64,000 bases of DNA, taken from NCBI GenBank assembly GCA_001724265.1, contig MEDY01000157.1, positions 42,589 through 106,588 on the forward strand, written 5' to 3'. Below are positions 24,142-35,025 of this stretch, piece by piece (position 1 is the first letter of the stretch; each line of letters opens with the position of its first letter). The position numbers and the translations under genes were made by a program. The notes beneath the pieces are model-generated. The model was not told the origin of the DNA and did no database searches. It saw only the letters and a program-made list of their open reading frames with translations. The stretch comes from Rhizaria sp. SCN 62-66. Lineage: Eukaryota > Rhizaria, unplaced.

Positions 24142-24992
24142 ATGCTGAAGCGTACCCTCGCGCGTCTTGCCCCGAACCCTTCCCTGCCGGTGATTGAGCC
24201 CGCGGTGAGCCAGTCTGCGTCCGCTCTGCGCCAGCTGCTCACCATCGAGTCAGCTGACGTGCGCAAGGGCCCCCAGTACCACTCGAGCCAGTACACCGAC
24301 ATGCAGCTCGACGACTGGGCCACGCAGATCCGCCTCTCCGACGATATCTCCCACGCCCGCGGCCAAGCCCGCGCCTTTTACCGCCGCATCCTGCGCCGTT
24401 TGCCCTCGCTTCTCATTCACTACAAGTTCCACGAGATTCCCCCTCAGGAGGTGCGTCAATCCTCACTCTTACACAGCTTTGACCTCTACACTATGCCTGA
24501 CTCCATTAATGAAGTCTTGTGGAGATTCATCTCTGTATTTCGAAACATCAGGATATTCTCTAGACTTCTCCCAAATATTTTCGCTATTCGCTAATGTCTT
24601 GTATGCTGTATTTTACTTTTCTCATCAATACCTTGCTCTTCAAACCAACTCTTTGCATTTCGTTCGCGTTGCACCCCCCACAGGCTGTCAAGGCGGTCAA
24701 GTTCTACTTCACCCAGTTTCCTGCCAAGGACGCCGCGACGATGGACCGTCTGCGCTGGCAGGGCGAGGTCATCATGGCCGACGTCGTGCGTAACTACCTC
24801 ACCTACTCCCACGTCTCGGCGCTGCTTTTCCCCGACGTCTCTTCCGCGCCCCCGCTGCCCGCATCCGCGCTGCCATACAACGCTAGCACGCTCAAGGCGA
24901 ACCCGGACAACACGTCGTTCCTCGACGAGTTCCTCGACACCCGCGCTTTCAAGCCTAAGGTCGAGAAGTTCTCCGGCCCCGTCATCGTTTAA
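24142..24992 (+). CDS. NDUFA6: Complex I LYR-family accessory subunit, NDUFA6-like
   Basis: NDUFA6 is an LYR-motif subunit on the matrix arm of respiratory complex I that recruits acyl-carrier protein. Two exons (24142-24450, 24684-24992; GTGCGT donor, ACAG acceptor, phase 0) give 205 residues ending TAA. The start MLKRTLARLAPNPS is basic and presequence-like. The family core reads RGQARAFYRRILRRLPSLL, with F-Y-R in place of L-Y-R and the following basic residues. Then come HYKFHEIPPQE|AVKAVKFYFTQF, a DRLRWQGEV segment matching the 'v.kG..el' helix, and YSHVSALLF. A ~70-residue N-terminal extension and a C-terminal tail are longer than in animals. Other LYR proteins are possible, but the helix spacing fits NDUFA6 best. 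Confidence 0.72.
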
Positions 24993-26125
24993 GTACGCGT
25001 CCCACCGCGAGACCCTTAGACGGCGATGTCAGAAGACAACGACGACACCGAGAACGCAAAGAATAACATGTTGACCAGGAAGGAGTGGTTCAACTAGTAG
25101 CTGTAATACGGGCAGAAGAATGCAGAAACCTACGGGCCCGAGTGTGATTCAGAACAATATTATTCGGGAGTGCTCTTTGCTCTCTGCCCGTGACTGTTGC
25201 TGTTGCTGTTGCTGTCATTGCTAACGATGTTGATGTACAACACCGCTGTGTGTTACGCACACATACCATGGTTGCGTAATACTTACGTATCGTCTCAGTC
25301 TCATGCTGCGAGTCTCATGCTGCGACAGTATCACACAGCAGCAACACAGCACACACATTTATCTAAGAAGTTTGAGTGGGTGAGTGAACGACGCAAGGAA
25401 GCACTATCACTAAACACTAAACACGAAATTAAGAAAAAACAAACAAACAAATTCTATTAACCCCCAACAACGACAACGAGACGAGATGTTTACAAAGACC
25501 TAAGCTCTGCGCTGGTAACATCGATCGAACGTTGTCGGGTTTTTATCTTGCGACAGCGTACATATCAGCAGTATCAACAGTCATATGCGCCAGTGAAGTA
25601 CTGGCACAGCTGTGTATATTCGGTATGTATGCGTGTTGAACGTTACAGAGGAGGACGAGAGTCTGGTTTTAGTATGACTCCGCACCCACCCTGAGCGCAA
25701 AACAGGGCATATTTGCGCACTGAAGCCAAATTGCAATCAAGATATCAACACATTTTTCGTTTTAATCAAATATATACATATATTATAGTTCGACATGTCT
25801 TCATCATCTGCTTATCATTGTACTTTAGTAAGCCATTTTGCATGCTCGCTTATGTTTTCGTCCTGCTTCGCTTTTGTGGTGGCTGTGGGGGGTGACTAAG
25901 CCCAACTCGGAGCCGGAACTGTTTCACTTTGCAGCGTCATAAAGCATCGATACATTTACAAATGGACAACAGAATGCAAAGTAAATATGTGATGATCTAT
26001 TTGAATCTTTAATTATAAGTCCTTGGCACTTGCTTCGTTTCCCACGCTAACCGTCTCCATCATCATCCGTTTCGCCGCCCCAGTCTCTTCCAGAACACTT
26101 CGCTCCGATTAGTATCACGCCTTCA
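24993..26125. other. Long intergenic spacer
   Basis: This is 1,133 bp between two plus-strand genes. It includes a short GTTGCT-type microsatellite near 25196-25216 and AT-rich sequence. The open frames here are short, lack protein-like composition and have no splice support. I see no RNA gene. Confidence 0.45.
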
Positions 26126-27561
26126 ATGAGCGCATCTGCCGCTGCTGAGCGCCCACAAACCGCGCCTTCTCGCCGTGGTTACCCTAGCCAGGCTCGTACG
26201 CGCCCTTCCAGCGCCGCTGTACACTCTAACAACAACAATGACGGTACGTTCTCGCATACCTCTTCGCTCTCACCAACTTTGCCCCATTAAACCACATATG
26301 TCTTTCTCAAGTGACGTTAGATCTCAACTGTATCACCCAAAATGGTATTGAAACACTTACTATGTATCTAATAACTGCGTTTTTAACTTTATTCAATTTG
26401 TTTGTGCGATGCTTGACAACAGGCGAAAAGAAGCGCAGTAAAGAGGAGCAGGACAAGTACTACTCTAGCCTCGCGACGCCAGTGAACCGCGACTACCCGG
26501 ACATCATCTCCGGCATGGACAGCGAGGTTAAGAACTGCACATTTCAGCCGTTTATTAGCAAGGAGTCGCGCAAACTTTTCAGCACGCTGCGCAGCTTCGA
26601 CGACGGGTGGCGCGAAGACGTCAAGGCCCGGGAAGAGGCCCGCAACGAGACGCCGCCACTGGACCAGCACTGCACGTTCAAGCCGGCGTTGTCTTACACG
26701 TTCCGCGGCAGCAGCAAAATGCGCCCCGCAGTTGAGACTAAGGAAGAGTGGGCGGCGCGCATGTCGCGTTACAGCAACCGCAGTGCGCAAGCTGGCGGCG
26801 ACTTCACTGCCACTGCGAGGTACGCTAGCTAAACACTTCAATCCATGATATATCCGTTAAAGGTGATCATTGAGAGATGTTGTTGTATAGCATATTATTT
26901 AATTTAGATTCTTATTTATCAACCGAAACTAACATCTTAGTCTGTGTAATTTGTGTTTCCCAATCTCATTTGTTTCCTCCTTAGGCCCGAGTGGAGCAAG
27001 GACCTGACGTTTCAGCCGCGGCTCAACCTGGCCAAGACGAAGGAGATCCAAGACCGCAACAATGACCACCGTGACTTCCTCGCGCGCTACGCGGACGACA
27101 TGGCGCGCCGCAAGCAGGCGATGAAAAGCCGCGAAGAGGCCGAGAGAGCGCGCACCGGCACCTTCCACCCGGCCACCACGGGTGGCGCTGCTGGCGCGGG
27201 CGCGGGCTCCGGCGCCGGCGCGGGTAGCGCTGCAGCGGGCACGGGCGTCAGCGCCGCGCTCGCAGGCTGGTCGGGCGCGGGCGGGCCACGCAGCGTCCTG
27301 ACGAGGCGCGAGCTGGACGCCTTTGTGTACCGCATGGAGGTCGACAGCGAAAACCGCGCGCAGCGGTTTTAGGAGCGCAACCGGCTGCTCGGCGTTGGGC
27401 TCAGCGACGACCCCAGCAAGCGGCGCGTGGACCTGCGCGCGATTGAGGTTGCGATGGGCCGCGAGAGCGATGCCGACGGCGGCTATGGGGGCAAGGGCGG
27501 CAAGAGAAGCGGCCACAAGCGGCCCAAGAGTGCGAAACGCGCCCAGAGTATCGGCGTATGA
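26126..27561 (+). CDS. TFxP-repeat protein, possibly flagellar, with one in-frame TAG
   Basis: Three exons (26126-26243, 26423-26819, 26985-27561; donors GTACGT and GTACGC) give 363 residues ending TGA. The start at 26126 gives MSASAAAERPQTAPSRRG. Four copies of a short motif recur at about 45-55-residue spacing: CTFQPFI (~78), CTFKPAL (~124), LTFQPRL (~177) and GTFHPAT (~226). They are separated by charged helical stretches rich in REEA/KEE. 'C/h-TF-x-P' repeats with long charged helices are common in flagellate cytoskeletal proteins, which is my only basis for the role. Codon 301 is TAG, between RAQRF and ERNRLLGVG. The helix continues 63 more codons to a basic tail (HKRPKSAKRAQS) and a TGA. 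No named orthologue is recognised. Confidence 0.78.
27370..27372 (+). other. In-frame TAG in the charged helix of the TFxP gene
   Basis: Codon 301. The flanks RAQRF and ERNRLLGVG read as one continuous helix, and the frame stays open for 63 codons to TGA. Gln would suit the helix; Leu would too. Confidence 0.85.
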
Positions 27562-28438
27562 GCAAAACTCAATACCCACTCTCAGTCGTAAGCTCTATCC
27601 CTAGTACAAAAACAGTTGACAAGCTATGTCTTCGGAGTATGCTTTTTTTAATATACTGTCATGGTTGCGGTGTGTTTTGTCCTAGTCGATTTGTGATCGC
27701 AAGTATAGCAAGTTTGGAAGTTCATGCTAAGATGTTTCGTGATCTCTGGGGCCAACGTTTTTCTTATCCAACATTATTATTTGTAAAATTATGTTTTTTG
27801 TTTTTTGTTTTGCAGTGCCAATATATTCACTCACTATGGGTTTGCTGCTTTATCTCTTTCGCACAATTAATACAACATGTTACGGTTCTTACATTTCTGA
27901 CAGGATCTTGCGTGCGAAAGAATATGTATTGACGACCAGACAAAAAAATTGTTCAACTTTTAATCAAGTCACCACTCGCAGCAACAAGATGTACAACTAA
28001 AGCTCCCAATCGGTATTTGAGGCAGAGTTTTGGATCGACGAGTGCTAACAGAGAGAACAAGGGTGTCTTTGTTTGTATTCTTGTGGGACTAATTATAATG
28101 ACCCTTATATTATTGGTATTGCAAACTAAATGATGATACACATACTAGGTTTTGTTGAGTTATATAAACTAATACATTAACCACTATCGACGACCTGCCA
28201 ACGACAAGCAACGCAAAAAGCAGACAGCTAGAAAACAAGGCATAGCAAGACAATAAGCACTCATACAGAATGCAACATTCAACTCATACAGCTAGATTGA
28301 CGCAAACGCCATCCTTGGATGCTCCGTTGCAAGTCCAGTGGTGATTGTGCGTCATTGTTGCATGTCGTGTAGCAAGTGCTCGAGTTAGCGAGGCCAAGTT
28401 CGTTCTTTGTTGCTAATGTGCATGTTTCCGCTCCGCGC
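27562..28438. other. Convergent 3' intergenic region
   Basis: This is 877 bp of AT-rich spacer between the ends of the TFxP gene and SmD1. It contains T-rich runs near 27790-27815. I see no gene or RNA. Confidence 0.45.
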
Positions 28439-29164
28439 TTAGTTGCGGCCGCGGCCACCGCCACGGCCACCACGGCCGCCGCGGCCGCCCCTGTCGCCGC
28501 CGCCGCCGCGGCCGCCGCGACCGCCGCCGCGGCCACTGGCACCACCACGGCCGCCGGCGCCGCCCCGGCCGCCGCTGCGGCCGCCGGCGCCGCCCGCGCG
28601 CGCGCTGGCCGTGGCGGCAACCTTGTTGGCCTTCTTCTCGGCCTCCTCGAGCAGCGCGTCGAGGTTGAGCGAGTCGGGGAGCAGGTAGTAGCGGATCGTG
28701 CTGCCGCGGACTGAGAGCGTCTTGAGCTCGGTCGGGTTGCGGTTCTTTACGACGCACTTGACGTCCTTGAGGTGCGTGTTCATCGAGTGGTCGACGCCCA
28801 CGACGGTGCCCTCCAGCACGGTGCCGTTCTTAAGCTCTGTAGCGTGGGGGCGGTCGGAGGGCGAGGGAGCGAGATGCGGGAGCAGGAGCGAGGAACGTGA
28901 GCGCGAGGGTGAGAACGGAAACAATCCTGGCGAGGTTTAGGGAGGATGAAGATTATGAGATGATGAAAGATGATTGAAGAGATGAAACGTACCAAGAGTG
29001 ACCGTCTCATTCGTCAGCCGCATAAGGAAGCTATATCATAGAAAATACAAAAGAGGATGGAGGTGAGATTCAAAGCGAGAGAACGCGCGGCAGTGGATAA
29101 GGTTGAGCGGGAAAGCGATGACAAAGAGGGTTGTGGAGCGAACGTACCGGACAAGATGCTGCAT
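28439..29164 (-). CDS. SNRPD1: Spliceosomal core protein Sm D1
   Basis: SmD1 is one of seven Sm proteins forming the ring on U1, U2, U4 and U5 snRNAs in the nucleus. I assemble three exons: 29164-29148 (only 17 nt), 29030-28993 (38 nt) and 28836-28439, with GTACGT donors both times. The protein is 150 residues and ends TAA. The spliced N-terminus [18 protein letters not shown] closely follows the family start. Then come [20 protein letters not shown] (Sm1), [28 protein letters not shown] (Sm2) and a long Gly-Arg-rich tail, the symmetric dimethyl-arginine substrate region that SMN recognises in animals. The two tiny exons are supported by near-perfect family identity across both junctions. Confidence 0.96.
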
Positions 29165-29574
29165 TGTACTTAATCACCGACAGGTCCTAGCTACTATACA
29201 CAAAGTGTCAAAGCTGTTGCAGGTTAAATACACGGATCTGCGTGACGCAACAGACGTTTCAAATATCGGGTCCGTTCGTCTCTCTTAGCGGCTGGTGGCT
29301 GCTGGTTGCCAGAGGCAATGGACCGAAAAAACTTTCTTCGGTCTCCTTCTTTAAATTGAATAGGAAGCACTCCAAACGTGAATTTGAAAATAAACGCATC
29401 ATATGTATTTAGGACTAGATAGTATATATTTTTGTTCAGTTAACAGGTCACACAGCCACATGGCAGGCTGTTATTAGTGCAAACATCGTACTCACAAGCC
29501 CTTCGCCACCGAGTTGGCGCTTTCAAAGAGTGACCGTTATGACTTCAATGTTTGTCTAACTTCCATGCATCTTT
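29165..29574. other. Intergenic region upstream of SmD1
   Basis: This holds the SmD1 promoter and the 3' end of the polymerase gene. GGACCGAAAAA at 29320-29330 matches the string at 1901-1911 in the GATB/PEX13 spacer. I see no other feature. Confidence 0.45.
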
Positions 29575-32500
29575 TTACTTCTGTTGCAGCGAATTTTGCA
29601 TCTGTTGCGCCATCATCTCAGCATCCTTGGCAGTACAATGCGCCTGAATCACACCCCAGTACTCCGCATTCTCGTGATACGGAGGTGGCATTAAGACGTA
29701 ATCGATACCGAACTGCCACCGCAGTGCGAGACGCTCCATCAGCACCTGCGACACGAAGTTAAGCTGCCCGTCCACATTCGCACCGCCAACAGTGCTCGCA
29801 GCAATACTCGCTGCAGAGCTGGGACTCGTACAGGGAGTGCAAGCGGCCTCGCTGGCGGGGTTGTTGAGGGTGTCCGATCGAGCAACCAGCGTGGTCACCT
29901 TAGGCGTGAACGCGGCAGATCGAGGGGATAAGCTCGAGAGGCTCTGCAACGCCGTGGTGTTGGGGGTCAATGGGGGCTGCTTAGCTTCCCGCGCCACGTT
30001 ATCACCAGAATCGCTATGCGCTGCACTCGCGAAGCCGCTTGCGCCGTGCGTGCTAGAGTTGCTGTTGCAAGGTGTGTTGCTTCCAGTCCCAGGCGCAGTT
30101 GTGACAGTCACGCTCACGTTGCAACGGCTGCCTTTCGGCACATTCCCCGTCGTGTTCCTGTCACCGTCAGTGACCGCGAGCACTGAGCCCATTTCGCGGT
30201 CGTGCACAGAGTCAATGTCGCTCATCGTCATCGCTGCTTGCAGCGGCTGCTGCGGCGCCAGTTCATAGGCCTCGCGCAAGTCGCGGACAACGTTGTTGTG
30301 CACATCCTGGAGCACAAGAAACGAGCGCTGCATGTCGGCGCGCATCTTGGCCCAGCCTTCAACGCGCACGCTCTTGGCGACGTTGAGGTCGTTGCTGCTG
30401 GCGTTGACAATGATCAGCGGCGGGTTCGGCGTGCGCGGGTGCACGTCGACACTTACACTCGACCGCGGGACTAAGTACCCCGGCAGAGCAGCTGTGCTCG
30501 CGCTCTTGAGGTTACTAGTGCCGGGGACGTGGGTACCCGCGAGCGATGCAAGCGGAGGCGGGCGAATGGCGTGCACACTGGGGGCGAAGTACGTGTCTGA
30601 GTGGAAGTAACGGAAAAAGCGCAGCAGCAGTGTCTCCATCGGGAAAAGCATCTCAGCAAGATCATGCGGCGACGGGATCTGCACAGGAACGGAAGAAGCT
30701 TCGGCACTCGCAGTCGCGACGCTGTCTGCAGTGGCGGGCTGCGTCTGCGCCTTGGCTTCATTCTCGCTGTCATTGATGCACTGGACACCCGCAATCTCAG
30801 CAGCAGCAGCGGCGGCAGCAGCAGCAACGGAGGCAGCATCAGCATCAGCAGTCATCGGCGTATCTGATGCAAGGGGCTGAGGTTTCGGTGACTTGATGTT
30901 GAGCCGATCAAGCAGCGGCGTCATCATCGAGCGCTGGCCGTGTAGAGAGTTGCCGATGCTGCTATCGTCGCTGCTGTTCTTGCTCGCATGGATGCCATCC
31001 TTGTTCTTGCCCTTGTTCGCAGACTTGAGACCGTTGCTCAAAACTAAGCCGCCGTCCTCACCGTCACTGTCAGCATAGTAGTCTTCATCGTCCTCATCAT
31101 CGTCATCATCGTCACTGCTATTCTTGCCGCGATTGCGGCCATTAACGCCACCATCATCATCGCCATCACTATCCAGATCATCGTTACTCCCGCGGGTATT
31201 CGCCGCCTTGCGAATGCTGCTGTTGTTCACAGAAAACCTCTGCTGAGCTGCACCACGTGTGTTGGCGCCGGCGGGCGTGTGGTGGCTGTTGAAACTTGAA
31301 CTTGGACTCGGCCTTGGGGGCGCAAACGACGGCAAACTCGAGCTGTTGCCAGCGCTATTCTTGTTCACAAGATGCGGCACCGACTGCGACGCCGTGGGAA
31401 TGCACAGCGACAGCCGGGCACTGCGCCGCACGCCGCTGGCGCTCACACCGCCTGCTAAGATACTCGCATCCTGCGTCGTGTTATCCATATCTGTGATGCT
31501 ATTGTCGTTGACGCTCGCGTTTGCGCTCTCGCGCTGGCGTTTTAGCGGCGTTATCATGTACGTCTGTTCACCGCCAGTAGTTGCGTTCACGTCGTTGTTG
31601 TTGTTGCTGTTGCTGCTGTTGTTGTTAGCGGCGATTATAATAGAGCGAGAACGCGAACGGGTTACTGAGCCCGGCACCAGCAACGGCAACACAGACCCAT
31701 TGCCCGCACTGCTGCTGTTGCTGTTGTGGCTGAGCACTGATGAGACAGAAGCCGACGCAGTCGGGAGTTGCGGCAACGGCAGAGGCAAAGTCACATCGGC
31801 ATCGTCGTTGTTCTTACGACCAGCAGGCGTCGTCGCGGTCTGGCTTTGCGACAGCGAGATCTGGCTGAGTGACAGCACAGCTTGGCTGACCGAGCGCGTC
31901 ACGCGCACGGGCTTGAGCGGCGTGACAAGCGAGGCCAAGCTTGACGAAACATCGATGATGTTGCTCGCGTCAATAGCGTTGCCCGCACTGTTGCTCGCGG
32001 TATTGATCGGGGTCTTGGCCGTGGCTTTCTGACTGCGCTTGCTGTCATTATCGTCGTCATCATCATTCATTACCGGCTTGTTTGCAGCCTTGACCTCAGC
32101 TTTGTCGTTGTCATAACTCGCCGCCTTAGCATTGTTATGAGTCGCAGTTTTGGAGCTCGCGTTAGCAGCGGTGCTTGCGCTCAAGCCAAAGCTTGACTCG
32201 ACGGCGAGAAAATGCGCCACCAACATCGCATAGCCAAACGAGTTGAGCGTGCCGTCATACGCGGAGTTGTTGCCGTGCATGCGCGCCCAGTGCTTGATCA
32301 GAATCACCAGCGGCCGCAGCCGCGGGTCCCGGGCAACGAGCGCGCGCAAATACTCGGCGTTGGTGAAGGCGCATGGGTCGGCGGGCGAGAGGTCCACGGC
32401 TTGCTCGCCGCAAAACATGTTGTTGGCAGCAGGCGCGGCGTCGAGAGAGGGCGCGAGATAGGGCAGGAGGTACTTGAGCTTGCTGCGGTCGGGGATTGGA

Positions 32501-34431
32501 GACACGTTTTGCAAGTCCTCGTATTTCCGGAAGAAACGCATAAGGTAGGAGACGACTGCCATGCTCGCGGAGACAAAGCTAGACCCCTCTGCAACAAGCT
32601 GCTTCTTGGGGTCAATCGCGATCTCAGGGATCGGACCGAACGCAAGCTCGATAGCTGTTTTCGCGTCCTGCTCAATCCAGTCTTCGTTCTGCGTTCCTGT
32701 TTCAGTCTCTTCAGTGTAATCCGGGTTGGTGTTGGTGGCCGTGCCCCAGCGGCGCCAGGCCCGCTCTGCGCCGACGCCGCTCCTCAGCACGGCCTGCTGC
32801 TCGGGCCCCAGCTGGCGCGGCACCAAGACGCCCAGGTCGGCGTCCGATCCCGCCATGGCGAGCCCCGCGGCGAGCGAACCGTAGGGCCGCGCGCTCGCCT
32901 GCGGGTGCCAAGCGCGCAGCGCGCGCGTGGGCCGCCCGGCCGCGGCCCAGAGCAGACGCGACTGGTGCGGCGACAGCAGCAGGCGCGAGAGCAGGCCCAG
33001 CGCGGGGGAGAAGGCGAACGGGCCGGGGCAGGGAAACGACGTGATCGTGGGGTCTTTAAGGGCAGACGGAGATCCACCGTTGCCGCTGCGTCTGCTATCG
33101 CTCTTGCCCTGCGCCTGTGTCGTTGCTACAGGGAACGCCGTAAGCGTGCGTAGCTGCGCGAGCGCTTGGTAGTTAATGAATGGCTCTTGGTAACGACTTG
33201 ATGTGCTCAGGTTGCTGAATGCACTTAGAGCATGGCTATCTGTGCTTAGATTGATTCTAAACTGACTGGCACCGTCGCTGGCGTCAGTGTAAGCGCCCTA
33301 AGAGTACTGGCCGCCATACATGCCATCAACGAACAAGCCTTGCCCTTGCTGCTGCAGCAGCAGCTGCTGTTGCTGGTCCTGATGCTGATTCTGTTGCTGC
33401 AGCTGCCACTCTGCGAGAGGCGGAAACTTTTGGGGATCGTTGTAGGGATGAACCGCGTTGTTGTTACCGACTCCGCGACCCTTGTTGTTGTTGCCCCGGC
33501 CACCCTTTTGCTGCTGTCTAGTCGGCGCCTGACGAAACGTCTGCTGCTGCTGTTGCTGCTGGCTCTGCTGCTGAGGCTGCAGTTGGCCCGGCATGAACGG
33601 CCGAGAGCTCGCGTTGATATTGCTGTTGTTGGTAGCGCTGTTGTTTTGTGCGCGACTACGAGTGCGTTGGTTGCCGTTCCAGGGGCCGTGGCCGCCGGGC
33701 GCCGCGAAGTGGGCATGGCCGCCGCCGCCGTGGTTGCGGCCGGTGGTGGCGCTAAACGTCATCAGTGCTGGCTGCGACTGTGAGTGCGGCAGCGCTTGCG
33801 CGTCCGGTGCAGGCGGCTGACTGAACAGCAGTGGCGCCTGCTGCTGGTGGTGGTGCCACGGCAGCGGCTGAGGCTGCTGGTACTGCTGCTGCGGGTACTG
33901 CTGCTGATACTGCTGCTGCCGAGGATGGCCGTTGCTGTTATCGCTGTAGAACGGAGTCACGGGGACTGACGCATCGGTCCGACTCGCGACGCCGTCAGTC
34001 GGGCCGCTCAGACTGGTTACCATTCCGCCCGCGTCCACGGGCGTGGTGGCCGCGGAGGCCGGGGCAGAAGCGGAGAAGTGACCATGGGCGTAGGGGGCGC
34101 CGGCGACAAACTGCTGCTGCTGGGGATAGTAGTGCGGCTGCTGCTGTTGATACTGCTGGTGCTGGGGCGGATACGCGTACTGCTGCGGCTGATTGAACTG
34201 AAAGTCGCCTATATTGTGCCCGGGAGGAGCAATTGTGTGACTGAACCCACCACCAGACGCGTAATCCCGTGGGTGTTGGTGCTGCATTTGCTGCTGCTGC
34301 CGCTGGTTGTTGTATCCTCTGCCGCTAGCACCACTACCGGCAGTGTTGCCCGCATTCGCACCACTGCCGCTCCCATTCCCTGGATAAGGCGCGTGTGGCG
34401 GGCGCTGTTGCGAGTTTCCTTTTGGGGGCAT
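29575..34431 (-). CDS. Non-canonical poly(A) polymerase / terminal uridylyltransferase with one in-frame TAG
   Basis: A single uninterrupted reading frame of 1,618 codons runs from the ATG at 34431 to TAA at 29575, broken only by TAG at codon 378. The first ~377 residues are Gln/Pro/Gly-rich. After the TAG comes a structured stretch (PFINYQALAQLRTL, SRLLLSPHQSRLLW), then the nucleotidyltransferase signature YGSLAAGLAMAGSDADLGV (~515-533) with GS and the metal-binding D-A-D pair. The PAP core is LVILIKHWARMHG with YDGTLNSFGYAMLVAHFL (~715-750). A ~520-residue Asp/Ser/Asn-rich insert separates it from the PAP-associated segment LLLRFFRYFHSDTYF (~1280). The family adds A or U to RNA 3' ends; substrate and compartment are unknown. 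The GS motif lies upstream of the next ATG (32856), so a start there would delete it. Confidence 0.87.
33298..33300 (-). other. In-frame TAG joining the Gln-rich region to the polymerase core
   Basis: The TAG lies exactly 148 codons upstream of the first downstream ATG and in the same frame, with no other stop between. The intervening 147 codons include the GS half of the catalytic signature, so they are coding. Confidence 0.9.
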
Positions 34432-35025
34432 TGTGCGCGCAGAATAAGCAATGCCTACTCACGGGGCAATGCGCAATATCCGCGGAGTAACAGATTCAAT
34501 ACGCACAAGGGAGGAGAAAAAACTGTGCAGTAGGACCGAGAGCAGCGTTTGAGGAGCGGAAGATAAATATGATTGGCGTGAGACATTTTGATCGTCAAGA
34601 GCACTGATATAAGAGCCATGGTTACAAATGTACACATAAAATATAGCTCGAATGTAGGCGTTTAAATATGCTGAGTTATGTACGTGCTAGCCTTCCTTGA
34701 AGTCCCGCACCTGCAGAGCAAGTTTGCCGTTGCTCCGATGCAGCAAAGAGTGAGTGACTGTGATCACGAGGTAAACACACACATTTTCAGCAGAATATAT
34801 TGATCTATCAACACATCTGCATATGAAAACAATGCGAGAGTGTTATACATAAATTCAAACGTGTGTATATAGATAATTTAGTCGTGTCGCCCTCGCGGCT
34901 ATGCGCTGGCACTCAGTTTTGTTAACATAAAATCAATTCTGCATCATAACTTATCAGTCGTATCTTGTTCATCGAACCTTCACAAGCACAGCAAATCACC
35001 TGCATCAGAAGACATCCGTCATTCT
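34432..35025. other. Intergenic spacer between two minus-strand genes
   Basis: This is ~590 bp, AT-rich in its second half. It carries the polymerase promoter and the 3' end of the giant acidic gene. I see no gene or RNA. Confidence 0.45.

Noticed and set aside
23909-24148. An alternative first exon of NDUFA6 starting MAARGVCAFSRRP
   Set aside because: It looks like a presequence, but no donor that keeps frame with the acceptor before 24142 was found.
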